From contig NZ_MSQB01000029.1 of the NCBI RefSeq assembly GCF_002149965.1, positions 1 to 61,989 of the forward strand: a stretch of 61,989 bases of DNA, written 5' to 3'. Below, piece by piece: positions 24,459 to 32,105 of this stretch (its first letter is position 1; every line of letters begins with the position of its first letter). The translations under genes and the position numbers were made by a program. The notes under the pieces were generated by a model, which saw nothing but the letters and a program-made list of their open reading frames with translations, had not been told where the DNA came from and ran no database searches. The stretch comes from Novosphingobium panipatense. Its GTDB lineage: Bacteria > Pseudomonadota > Alphaproteobacteria > Sphingomonadales > Sphingomonadaceae.

Positions 24459-25787
24459 TCAGAAAACGGGGCTTCGCGCGGCGCGGAGCGCGGCGGATAC
24501 GGCGACCGGCGCGGCAAATTCGCGGTTGCAGGCCGGATCGGAGACCGGATCGGCAATGGACCAGGCCCGCCGCCTGCTCACGCGGCCAAGCCGGGCGCCC
24601 GCAACCCACGGCGCGCCTTCTTCCACCGCCAGGCGGATCTGCGCCGGAGTCTCGACACCGATCAGGATGACGGTGCCGCAAAGCGTGTGCGCCTGCTCGG
24701 CAAGCTGGCCGATCCGTGCGCGGTTGCGCTCCGAAAGGAAAGCCGTGCGCAGGAAGGCGCTGTCCAGCTTGACCTGATCGGGCCGCAGCACCGCAAGCTG
24801 CCGCAGCGAGGCATGGCCGGAGCCGAACCCGAACAGGCCCAGCCCCACGCCCAGTTCGCGCAAGGTGTTGAGAAACGTCAGCGTACCCGGCCAGAACCGG
24901 CAGGCGGCGGATTCGTGAAATTCGAGCACCAGCCGCTCGGCCAGTTCGGGACGGCGTTCCAGCCGCGCGAGGAAGTCCGTCCAGGCGGCATCGTACCCGC
25001 CGAGGTCGAAGGAGAGGCTCTGCGGCGAGATCGCGATCGACAGGCGCGCGCGCGGATCGGCCTCCAGTTCGTCCAGCATGCGCAGCACCAGCGCGCGGTC
25101 GAGCAGATGAACAAGGCCGAGCCGCTCCAGCGCCTGACAGGCCGCGACGCAATCGAACTGCTCGCCCTGCTCGTCGGCATAGCGCAGCAGCGCCTCGTGC
25201 TGGAGGATCCGCTCCGGCTGCCGGGGATCGAAGACCGGGCGCCATGCGAAAAAGGTCTCGCCCCGCTCGACCTGGCCCAGCAGGCGTGCGGCCCGCGCCA
25301 TATCGTCGCGGTAGCGCGCCCTGCCGGAAACATCGGTGCCGGAAGCATCGGTGAAGCCATCTCGCGCAGCAGGCGCCGCCACTCGGTGCAGCCGTTCCCG
25401 AGCCGATTCCGTGGCTTTCGCCAGATCTTCTCCCAGGCCGCCCGGCACGGGATCGCTATGGCCGATCGAGACCGAAAGCAGGATCTGGCAGTCCCCATGC
25501 GCCATGGGCCTGCCGCACAGATCGATGCAGAGCGCCTCGATCTTGGCGCAGACGAAATCGGGTTCGAGCATGGCCGCATGGGCCAGCAGGGTGATCGCGT
25601 CGCCGGTCGCCTCACGAAAATCGACCGGATCGAAATGGCCCGCGATCCCGGCGCGCAAATGGGCCATCGCCGCGACTAGCGCCTCTTCGCCATAGGCAGC
25701 GGCAATGGCGCGGGCATTGTCCAGCCTGACGACCAGCAGGTGATTGCTGCGGCGGTTGGGCGGGCTGATCCTGTCGAGGTCGATCAT
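24459..25787 (-). CDS. Degenerate GGDEF-EAL protein, probably not an active phosphodiesterase
   Basis: About 442 residues from the ATG of MIDLDRISPPNRRS. The N-terminal ~165 residues resemble a GGDEF fold without any GG(D/E)EF motif. The C-terminal EAL domain keeps HEALLR and LEFHES (matching EALLR and ExxE). However the Asn of the usual N-L-S segment is Ala (SIAISPQSL), the metal-binding DDFGTG is FGFGSG, and the Glu of EGVE is Ile (LIGVET). Loss of the DD metal ligands predicts no c-di-GMP hydrolysis; such proteins often act as c-di-GMP binders or protein adaptors. It heads an operon with a 79-aa protein and the PilZ-XRE regulator. Confidence 0.87.
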   Translation of the reverse strand: MIDLDRISPPNRRSNHLLVVRLDNARAIAAAYGEEALVAAMAHLRAGIAGHFDPVDFREATGDAITLLAHAAMLEPDFVCAKIEALCIDLCGRPMAHGDCQILLSVSIGHSDPVPGGLGEDLAKATESARERLHRVAAPAARDGFTDASGTDVSGRARYRDDMARAARLLGQVERGETFFAWRPVFDPRQPERILQHEALLRYADEQGEQFDCVAACQALERLGLVHLLDRALVLRMLDELEADPRARLSIAISPQSLSFDLGGYDAAWTDFLARLERRPELAERLVLEFHESAACRFWPGTLTFLNTLRELGVGLGLFGFGSGHASLRQLAVLRPDQVKLDSAFLRTAFLSERNRARIGQLAEQAHTLCGTVILIGVETPAQIRLAVEEGAPWVAGARLGRVSRRRAWSIADPVSDPACNREFAAPVAVSAALRAARSPVF

Positions 25788-25866
25788 CGGTCGCGTCCGG
25801 GGATGGTGGGATAAAGGAACGGAGGCGAACCGGCGCGAACAAGGCCGCACCGGTCCGCCGCCGGGC

Positions 25867-27363
25867 TCAGTTGCCGGTCTTGCCGGTAAGGCCGCCGAGC
25901 AGGCCGCCCGTCGCGCTTCCGGTTCCTCCCGCAAGTCCGCCTGTGAGGCCGCCGACAAGCGAGGACACCGCGCCGGTTACCGGAGCGAGCACCGAACCGG
26001 CGCTGCCGCTTCCCGTCGTGCCCGAAGTCACGCCGCCGACGACCCCTTCCACAAGGCCGGTGACCGGCGCCAAGGCCGAGCCGGTGCCACCCGATCCCGA
26101 GGCCAGCGCGCCGACCACGCCTTCGACCAGCCCTGTGACCGGCGCGAGCACCGACCCGGCGTCGCCACCTCCCAGGCCGCCCCCGGCCAGACCACCCGTG
26201 ACTTGTCCCAACGTGCTCCCAAGCGCACCGTTCACGGTATCGAGAACCGGCGCGGCAACCGTGGCGACCGTGGCCGTGACCGGGGCGACGACCGGCGAAA
26301 CGCCGCCCGTTACCTGATCCACCAGGCCGCCGACCTGCTCGCCCAGCAGCGCCCCGGCCAGATTCCCGACCGGCGCCAGCCCCGCCGCCACGCCTTCGGT
26401 GGTGGTCGGCAGGGCAACGTCGAGCACTTTGCCGTCCGACAGGACGGAGGCGGTGGCCAGCTGCCCGGTGGTCAGTCCCGGGTTCTCGGAAAGGACGTTG
26501 AGCCCCACCAGGGTGTCCCCGTTGCTCGGCCCCGTCACGGCATTGTTGCCGAGGTCGACGCCCAGCAGCGGCCCCTCGTAAGTGCGCGCCGGACCCGAGC
26601 TGCCCCCACTTTCGGCCCCGCCGACCCCCGCCAGCGCGCCGGTAAGGCCGTCGACGAGCCCGCCGAGCTGGCCGGTGACCGGCGCCAGCACACCGTTCTC
26701 ACCGGCGACCGGCGCCAGAACGCCGTTCACCGTATCAAGCAGCGGCGATGTCACTCCGCTCACCGTGGAGGTGACGGCGGCCACCGTGGGCGCAAGGCCG
26801 TCGGTCACTTGCGTTACCGTGCCCCCGACCTGCTCGCCCAGCAGCGCGCCGGTAAGCGCGCCCACCGGGGCGAGCGCCTGCTTCGTCTCGTCTGCCGTGG
26901 TCGGCAGGGTGACCTGCACGACCTTGCCGTCTCCGGTCAGGAGATCCACCGTCACCCCGCTCGCATCGGTCGTTACCTTGTCCGGCGTGACGTTCACGTT
27001 CACCAGCGTCCCCGAACCGCTCTGGCCCAGCAGGTCGCTGCCCCCCACCGAGATCCCGGCGGCCGGGCCGGTGAAGCTGGTGGTGGTGGCGCCGCCCGGA
27101 TCGGTGGGACCGGTAGGACCCGTGGGGCCGGTAGGGCCGGTCGGTCCAGTCGGCCCGGTAGGACCCGAAGGATTGGTCGGCCCGGTCGGGCCAGACGGGT
27201 TGCTGGGGCCGGAAGGACTGCTGGGACCGCTCGGACCCGAAGGCGTACCAGCCTGGAAGTCCATCCCGCTCGTGCAGGCCGTCGTCACCAACAGGGGCGT
27301 CAGCAGCAGCGGTGCCAGCAACAGGGAGTGCCGCTTGAAACTGGAAATATGACGGGTCGGCAT
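25867..27363 (-). CDS. Collagen-like lipoprotein 1 (Gly-Pro-X triplets plus beta-rich repeats)
   Basis: About 498 residues, starting at the ATG of MPTRHISSFKRHS with GGAG upstream. The signal sequence ends in LLVTTAC, a plausible lipobox. Residues about 38-95 are roughly 17 collagen-type Gly-Pro-Thr/Ser triplets with several Gly replaced by Ser, Asn or Asp. The remainder carries two copies of a module with LLGVDLGNN or LLGQSGSG, then LPTT-E/D-x-LAPVG-LAGALLGEQVGG. It ends in several Gly-rich units built on LAPVTGLVEGVVG. The layout matches bacterial collagen-like proteins with a collagen middle region. It is a paralogue of the next gene upstream. It should be a surface or periplasmic anchored fibre-like protein. 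Confidence 0.85.
   Translation of the reverse strand: MPTRHISSFKRHSLLLAPLLLTPLLVTTACTSGMDFQAGTPSGPSGPSSPSGPSNPSGPTGPTNPSGPTGPTGPTGPTGPTGPTGPTDPGGATTTSFTGPAAGISVGGSDLLGQSGSGTLVNVNVTPDKVTTDASGVTVDLLTGDGKVVQVTLPTTADETKQALAPVGALTGALLGEQVGGTVTQVTDGLAPTVAAVTSTVSGVTSPLLDTVNGVLAPVAGENGVLAPVTGQLGGLVDGLTGALAGVGGAESGGSSGPARTYEGPLLGVDLGNNAVTGPSNGDTLVGLNVLSENPGLTTGQLATASVLSDGKVLDVALPTTTEGVAAGLAPVGNLAGALLGEQVGGLVDQVTGGVSPVVAPVTATVATVAAPVLDTVNGALGSTLGQVTGGLAGGGLGGGDAGSVLAPVTGLVEGVVGALASGSGGTGSALAPVTGLVEGVVGGVTSGTTGSGSAGSVLAPVTGAVSSLVGGLTGGLAGGTGSATGGLLGGLTGKTGN
27090..27245 (-). repeat. Short tandem repeat coding collagen triplets (gene 1)
   Basis: Imperfect 9-base units that encode Gly-Pro-Thr and Gly-Pro-Ser triplets. 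They keep the reading frame when gained or lost. Confidence 0.8.
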
Positions 27364-27836
27364 GGATCTTCTCCAACGTGGTGTCAGCCGGATCGGCCTG
27401 TTGGAGAAATGATAGGTCGAGCCGGCCCCAGCGCCGCGCCGAGAAGCAGCCGTCCCGGCCCTGTTCGGGTTACGCGACCGTGCAAGCGCGGCAACCGGCT
27501 TTACTTCTGGGCGGGAAAAGGCCCGCATCGGCTTGCCCAAAACACGCAAAAGCCCGGGAAAGGGCGAAAATTCGAGGTATTCGGGGCAGCCACAGCGCAT
27601 GCACGCGGAAATCGGGGCGGAAAACGATGCCAAGGTTAAATACTCACTCCGGCTCAATTTCGTTGCGTTCCGGTAGTTGCCGCAAGGCGTCCCGAGACAT
27701 TTTCCTGAGCCGGAATCGAAGAGGCAGCCCTGTTACCAGGACTGCCTCCTCTTCCTCCGCCCGCCTTTCGATCAGAAGGCGGAGGCCGCTTGCCTGCCCG
27801 GCCATGGGGTTGTGGGGCGCCGGGCAGGCATGACGA
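27364..27836. other. Intergenic region between the collagen-like genes, with hairpins
   Basis: About 473 bp with no gene I can support. It should contain the promoter of collagen-like gene 1 (near 27400-27700). Towards gene 2 it has three hairpins: GAGGCAG/CTGCCTC (27721-27748), CCGCCTT/AAGGCGG (27761-27782) and the strong stem listed separately at 27791-27830. Confidence 0.6.
27791..27830 (-). terminator. Hairpin downstream of collagen-like gene 2
   Basis: TGCCTGCCCGGC (27791-27802) pairs perfectly with GCCGGGCAGGCA (27819-27830). It lies 7 bp past the gene 2 stop in the direction of transcription. There is no T-run, so it is either a terminator of limited strength or an mRNA-stabilising hairpin. 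Confidence 0.6.
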
Positions 27837-29894
27837 TCAGTTCGTCCGGCCGCCCAGCCCGCCGAGCAGCGAGCCGACCAAGCCGGTGACCGCGCCTGTC
27901 ACGGGAGCGAGAGCCGAACCGACCCCGCTCGCCGCGCCCGATCCGGTGCCGCCGGTAGTGCCGGTGGTGCCCGTGCCAGCTCCGGTCGCGGCGCCGGTCA
28001 GGCCACCCACCAGACCGTTCACTGCGTCGGTGACGGGTGCCAGCACCGCACCGCTATCGCCTGTCGCGCCGGTGAGACCGCCGACCACGCCCGAAACGAC
28101 ACCCGTGACCGGCGCCAGCGCGCCGCCCTGGTTGGTGCCGCTGAGCAGGGTATCGACCGCGCCCGTCACCGGCGCCAGGACCGTTCCCGCGCCGGAACCA
28201 CCAGCAAGACCGCCGACCAGTCCGTCCACCAGTCCCGTTACAGGCGCCAGAACGCCGCCTTCGGCTCCGCCTGCTGTAAGCCCGCCGACCACGGCCTGGA
28301 CGGCCCCGGTCACCGGCGCCAGGACGCCGCCTTCCGCCCCACCTCCGGTCAGACCTCCAGTGAGACCGCCGACCAGCGCGTTCACCGCGCCGGTAACGGG
28401 TGCGAGCGCCCCGCTTTCGCCGCCTCCGGGCAGACCACCGGTAACGCCGCCGACGACACCGCCGACTACCCCGCCCAGGGCGCCGTTCACGGTGCCGAGC
28501 AGCGGCGATGTCACGCTATCGACCACGGCGGTGACCGGCGCGACCACGGGCGCGAGTGCGCCGGTCAACTGATCGACCGCACCCCCCGCCTGTTCGCCCA
28601 GCAAGGCCCCGGCAAGGTTGCCGACCGGCGCAAGCCCGGCTGCAACCCCTTCGGTCGTGGTCGGCAGGGTAAGGTCCACGATGCTTCCGTTAGAAAGGAC
28701 GCCGACCGTGGCAAGTTGCCCCGCGACTTGTCCGGTGCCGTCCGACAGGACATTGAGACCGAGCACCGTATCGCCCGTGCTCGCGCCGGTCAGGGCATTG
28801 TTGCCGAGATCGACGCCCAGCAAGGGCCCCGTCACCGAACGCGCCGGATCGCCGCTACCGCCCCCGAGGCTGCCCGTAAGCCCCTCCACGAGGCCGCCGA
28901 GCTGGCCGGTTACCGGTGCCAGCAGGCCGTTTTCGCCAACGACCGGCGAAAGGACACCGTTCACGGTATCGAGCAGCGGCGAGGCGATGCCGTCCACGGT
29001 GGAAGTCAGCGTCGCCACCGTGGGAGCAAGCCCGTCGGTCAGCTGCGTCACCGTGCTCCCGGCCTGATCGCCCAGCAATACGCCGGTAAGCGCGCCGACC
29101 GGCGCGAGGGCCAGCTGGGTCTGCGCTGCGGTGGTCGGCAGGGTGACGGCAACGGCCTTTCCGTCACCCGTCAGCAAGTCCACGGCAATGCCGCTACCGC
29201 TCGATGCCGCCGTATCCGGGGCGACATTGACGTCGATCAGCGTGCTCGATCCGCTCGGGCCGAGCAGACTTCCACCGCCCACGTTGACGCCTGCCAAGGG
29301 GCCGGTGAAGCTGGTGGTGCCGCTCGGGTCCGTGGGTCCGGTGGGACCTGAGGGACCGGTTGGGCCAGTGGGGCCGGTGGGACCGGTCGGGCCTGTCGGG
29401 CCTGTCGGGCCTGTCGGGCCTGTCGGGCCAGCGGGGCCCGTAGGTCCGGTTGGGCCAGCGGGGCCAGTCGGACCGCCAGGTTCCGTGGGACCGGCAGGAC
29501 CAGTAGGCCCAGTCGGACCCGTCGGACCCGTGGGCCCAGTCGGCCCTGCAGGCCCCGTAGGTCCTGTTCCACCTGGGCCCGTAGGTCCGGTCGGACCACT
29601 CGGGTCGGTAGGACCTGTGGGACCAGTGGGGCCAGTAGGTCCGGTCGGCCCAGTGGGGCCGCTTGGATCCGAAGGGCCACTTGGCCCGCTGGGGCCGGTC
29701 GGCCCGGTAGGACTTGTCGGGCCAGTCGGTCCCGACGGCCCGGTCGGGCCGCTGGGACCGGACGGCGAGCCGCCGCCTCCCGCGCCTACCCGGAAGCCGA
29801 CGCCGTCGGCACAGGCACTCAGCAGAAGAAGCGGAACAGCCGTCGCACAGAGCAGCAGGTGCTTGGCGGAACGGCGCGGTAGATGACGCGGCAT
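27837..29894 (-). CDS. Collagen-like lipoprotein 2 (about 48 Gly-Pro-X triplets)
   Basis: About 685 residues. The ATG of MPRHLPRRSAKH is preceded by GGAGG 8 bases upstream; an ATG five codons earlier is less likely because GGAGG would lie inside the gene. The signal peptide ends in LLLLSAC, a good lipobox, so it is a lipoprotein. Residues about 45-195 are collagen-type triplets, mostly Gly-Pro-Thr, with about five Gly substitutions and one one-residue slip. Two modules containing LAPVGALTGVLLGDQAGS / LAPVGNLAGALLGEQAGG follow, then about nine Gly-rich units on LAPVTGAVxxLVGGLTGG. It is a longer paralogue of collagen-like lipoprotein 1, and the two probably arose by tandem duplication. Confidence 0.87.
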   Translation of the reverse strand: MPRHLPRRSAKHLLLCATAVPLLLLSACADGVGFRVGAGGGGSPSGPSGPTGPSGPTGPTSPTGPTGPSGPSGPSDPSGPTGPTGPTGPTGPTGPTDPSGPTGPTGPGGTGPTGPAGPTGPTGPTGPTGPTGPAGPTEPGGPTGPAGPTGPTGPAGPTGPTGPTGPTGPTGPTGPTGPTGPSGPTGPTDPSGTTSFTGPLAGVNVGGGSLLGPSGSSTLIDVNVAPDTAASSGSGIAVDLLTGDGKAVAVTLPTTAAQTQLALAPVGALTGVLLGDQAGSTVTQLTDGLAPTVATLTSTVDGIASPLLDTVNGVLSPVVGENGLLAPVTGQLGGLVEGLTGSLGGGSGDPARSVTGPLLGVDLGNNALTGASTGDTVLGLNVLSDGTGQVAGQLATVGVLSNGSIVDLTLPTTTEGVAAGLAPVGNLAGALLGEQAGGAVDQLTGALAPVVAPVTAVVDSVTSPLLGTVNGALGGVVGGVVGGVTGGLPGGGESGALAPVTGAVNALVGGLTGGLTGGGAEGGVLAPVTGAVQAVVGGLTAGGAEGGVLAPVTGLVDGLVGGLAGGSGAGTVLAPVTGAVDTLLSGTNQGGALAPVTGVVSGVVGGLTGATGDSGAVLAPVTDAVNGLVGGLTGAATGAGTGTTGTTGGTGSGAASGVGSALAPVTGAVTGLVGSLLGGLGGRTN
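29330..29775 (-). repeat. Tandem 9-base repeats coding collagen triplets (gene 2)
   Basis: Runs of 9-base units encoding Gly-Pro-Thr. Around 29392-29430 the unit GGGCCTGTC recurs several times without change. This is a likely slippage site that alters the length of the collagen stretch without breaking the frame. Confidence 0.85.
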
Positions 29895-30327
29895 CGTGTT
29901 GACCTCCATGAATAATGCCCACTGCGTCGAAGCCTAGGCCCAGTCTGGAGGCGCTTCGCGGCGAGAAGGAACCGCCGCGAAAGTGCCGGGTATGCATAGC
30001 CGCCGAGCCCGGATCGCGAGCACGGGAAAGCAAGGCCATGGCGCGTAAAAACAGCGATATTCACGCGCAAGCCCGCGCAAAGCGAATGGAAAGCGGCCGC
30101 GACCTCGCGGCAGACGTCCCATCTTCACGCAAGGGAGCCGCGGAGACGGTGCGCCGCGTTAGAACCGGACAGAGTATTGTTGAACGGCAGAGGTCTGCCC
30201 GATCGTTCCGCCTTGCGGGCAGGCCTTGCCTTCCTCCAGCCGGTCCTTGACCGGAACCGGCCTCAGCGGATCCTGAAACGCAGAATCGGTGACGCTTACA
30301 GGTCTACGCCGTGGCTTTGACGGAAGT
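29895..30327. other. Intergenic region; possible C-terminal remnant of a surface protein
   Basis: About 433 bp between collagen-like gene 2 and an orphan parB, both leftward. It should hold the promoter of collagen-like gene 2. On the minus strand, roughly 30327 down to 30159, an open stretch has normal GC-rich codon use and ends GQTSAVQQYSVRF followed by a stop. It has no start of its own. A terminal aromatic residue after alternating residues is reminiscent of the end of a large outer-membrane or secreted protein, so it may be a gene remnant. This is tentative. Confidence 0.3.
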
Positions 30328-31344
30328 TCAGGCAGCGATATCCGCTTCGACAGCGGCCTGACGCCGGCTATCGACCAAGGCCGTCCGCAGCGCGCCGAGC
30401 AAGGCGTCGATATCGGTTTCTTCGCTGACCAGCAGGTCGACCGCGAGTCCCTCCCGCCCCGCGCGGATCCTTCCCACACGCGCATCGCCGAGCACGAGCG
30501 GCCGGTCGTTCCCGCGCCGCATATCGCTTTCCCGCGTCGAGTCCTTCAATCGGGCAAGGACGGTGGCAGCCGGTATCATGCGCTCCCCGGCACCGGCGAG
30601 CCGCTGCTGCTCATCCCCGATCAGTCGCGCCATTACCAGCAGGCGCTCGCGCTGTTCCGGACGGCGGAGCAAGGGAGTCAGCACTTCGGAATGACGCACG
30701 CGCAGTTCGTCCCGCGTGCCGAAGGCGTTCACAACCTCGTCCGGCATCTGCGCCAGTGCCAGCAGGCGGCTCAACTGACTGTTCGACAAGTTGAGCGCTT
30801 CCGCCATGCGAGACTGTACGCCGCCATAGAAGCGATCGACCGCGTTCTGGTAACTGCGGGCGCGATCGAGTTCGGTAATGTCTTCCCGTTCGCGGTTTTC
30901 GATATCGGCAAGGCGGAAGGCTTCCTCGTCGCTAAGGTCCACGACGAGTGCGGTCAACCGGATCTCCGGGCGGCCGTTGTTGTTCAGCCAATCGACCGAG
31001 AAGCGCCGACGACTGCCGACCAGCAGCTGATAAGGCTGCTCGGCGCCCGGCGGATTGTGCCGGACCAGAACGGGAATACGGTTGCCGTCTTCCTGCGCGA
31101 TCGATTCGATGAGCGACCGGCAACTTTCCGCCGACAGCCCCGGAACGTCCCTGGGATTGCCGTCCCACACGCTGCAATCGGACGGACGGATGGAAATGGC
31201 GGTTCGGCCCCGGCTGCCGCCCTGTGCGAAACCGGCAAGCCGCTGATCGAGCCGGGACAGCGCTTCGCCATCCACCCCGACGGCCTCCGCAGGACCGGGT
31301 TCGTAGGACAGCGTCGTCAGAATGTCCCTTACAAACCCGACCAT
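30328..31344 (-). CDS. Orphan ParB/RepB-like partition protein
   Basis: 338 residues; start supported by GAGGAG 7 bases upstream. The N-terminal ParB domain (about 50-165) has the CTP-binding segments LLVGSRRRFSVDWL and ENREREDITELDRARSY, and a helix-turn-helix follows (RMAEALNLSNSQLSRLL, about 179-195). The C-terminal region differs from the other ParB. It is clearly related to the ParB at 37023-38114 (same motif order, similar length), but no parA is beside it. It may act on its own DNA sites, interfere with or assist the main partition system, or be a repurposed regulator. Confidence 0.88.
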   Translation of the reverse strand: MVGFVRDILTTLSYEPGPAEAVGVDGEALSRLDQRLAGFAQGGSRGRTAISIRPSDCSVWDGNPRDVPGLSAESCRSLIESIAQEDGNRIPVLVRHNPPGAEQPYQLLVGSRRRFSVDWLNNNGRPEIRLTALVVDLSDEEAFRLADIENREREDITELDRARSYQNAVDRFYGGVQSRMAEALNLSNSQLSRLLALAQMPDEVVNAFGTRDELRVRHSEVLTPLLRRPEQRERLLVMARLIGDEQQRLAGAGERMIPAATVLARLKDSTRESDMRRGNDRPLVLGDARVGRIRAGREGLAVDLLVSEETDIDALLGALRTALVDSRRQAAVEADIAA

Positions 31345-31485
31345 TTCGCTCTCCTCAATGTGAAACCTGAAGCCTCACCATATCCATCCTTCGCGCAGGC
31401 GCCGCGTTAAACTATGTTCGTTCTGGCAGGTTAATGGCGCCATTCTGATCCGGTTTGCTGATTATCTCCCGGCACTGCCGATAGA

Positions 31486-32046
31486 TCAGCGCCAATTCGG
31501 CCCCTCGACCCAAGTGACAAGGCTGCGGCGTGTTCCGTCCAGCACCGGCAGCACGCGGTGCTGAAGGAACGAGGGAAAGATCAGCAAGCTGCCGCGCGGC
31601 AGAAATGTTTCGCCGGGATTGGCGAGACCAAAGAATTCGAACTCCCCGCCCTTGTAATCCTGCGCCTGAGACAATTGGACGACGACCGAGAGCTTGCGGG
31701 CATAAGGCCTTGGCGATTCCAGCCAGACATCCTGATGCCAATCATAGTGCCCCTTGTTGGTTGCCCGGTACTCGGTGAACTGGAGTTCGTAAGGCGCGTC
31801 GATCTCGACACCGAAGTTGGTGCGATTGGACGGTCGCACGAAATCCATGATGCGAGAGACGATGTCTTTCTCACGCGCGGCGTCCAGCCAGCGGACGGTG
31901 GAAGTACGATAGCCGAGATCGCTGCGCAGATTTCCCGAGAACCCGATTGTCGCGTCCTGCTCGCTATAGCTTTCGGCACGTTTCACGATGGCATCACACT
32001 CCGCGTCGGTGAATGCGCTCGTCCAGACTTCCCAAACATTCTTCAT
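31486..32046 (-). CDS. Fe(II)/2-oxoglutarate dioxygenase, prolyl 4-hydroxylase-like
   Basis: About 186 residues from the ATG of MKNVWEVWTSAF. The double-stranded beta-helix metal triad is visible: H104 and D106 in HYDWHQDVW and H163 in FPSFLQHRVLP, with R173 or R174 in GTRRSLVTW as the probable 2-oxoglutarate anchor. This matches the P4Hc/PKHD-type hydroxylase family, which uses Fe(II), O2 and 2-oxoglutarate to hydroxylate proline or other residues. It lies about 1.6 kb from two collagen-like proteins rich in Gly-Pro-Thr, with an orphan parB between. A role in hydroxylating those prolines is an inference. There is no signal peptide, so it would act in the cytosol before export. Confidence 0.87.
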   Translation of the reverse strand: MKNVWEVWTSAFTDAECDAIVKRAESYSEQDATIGFSGNLRSDLGYRTSTVRWLDAAREKDIVSRIMDFVRPSNRTNFGVEIDAPYELQFTEYRATNKGHYDWHQDVWLESPRPYARKLSVVVQLSQAQDYKGGEFEFFGLANPGETFLPRGSLLIFPSFLQHRVLPVLDGTRRSLVTWVEGPNWR

Positions 32047-32105
32047 CGTTGGCCCCGTATTTGGAAGCCCTTTGCGGGCCGTTTTGCGTACACGCAAAAG
32101 CGCAA

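Noticed and set aside
25744..29351. Long plus-strand frames over the collagen-like genes
   Set aside because: They are created by the Gly/Pro-rich repeats read in reverse; the minus strand has signal peptides, lipobox-like motifs and ribosome binding sites.
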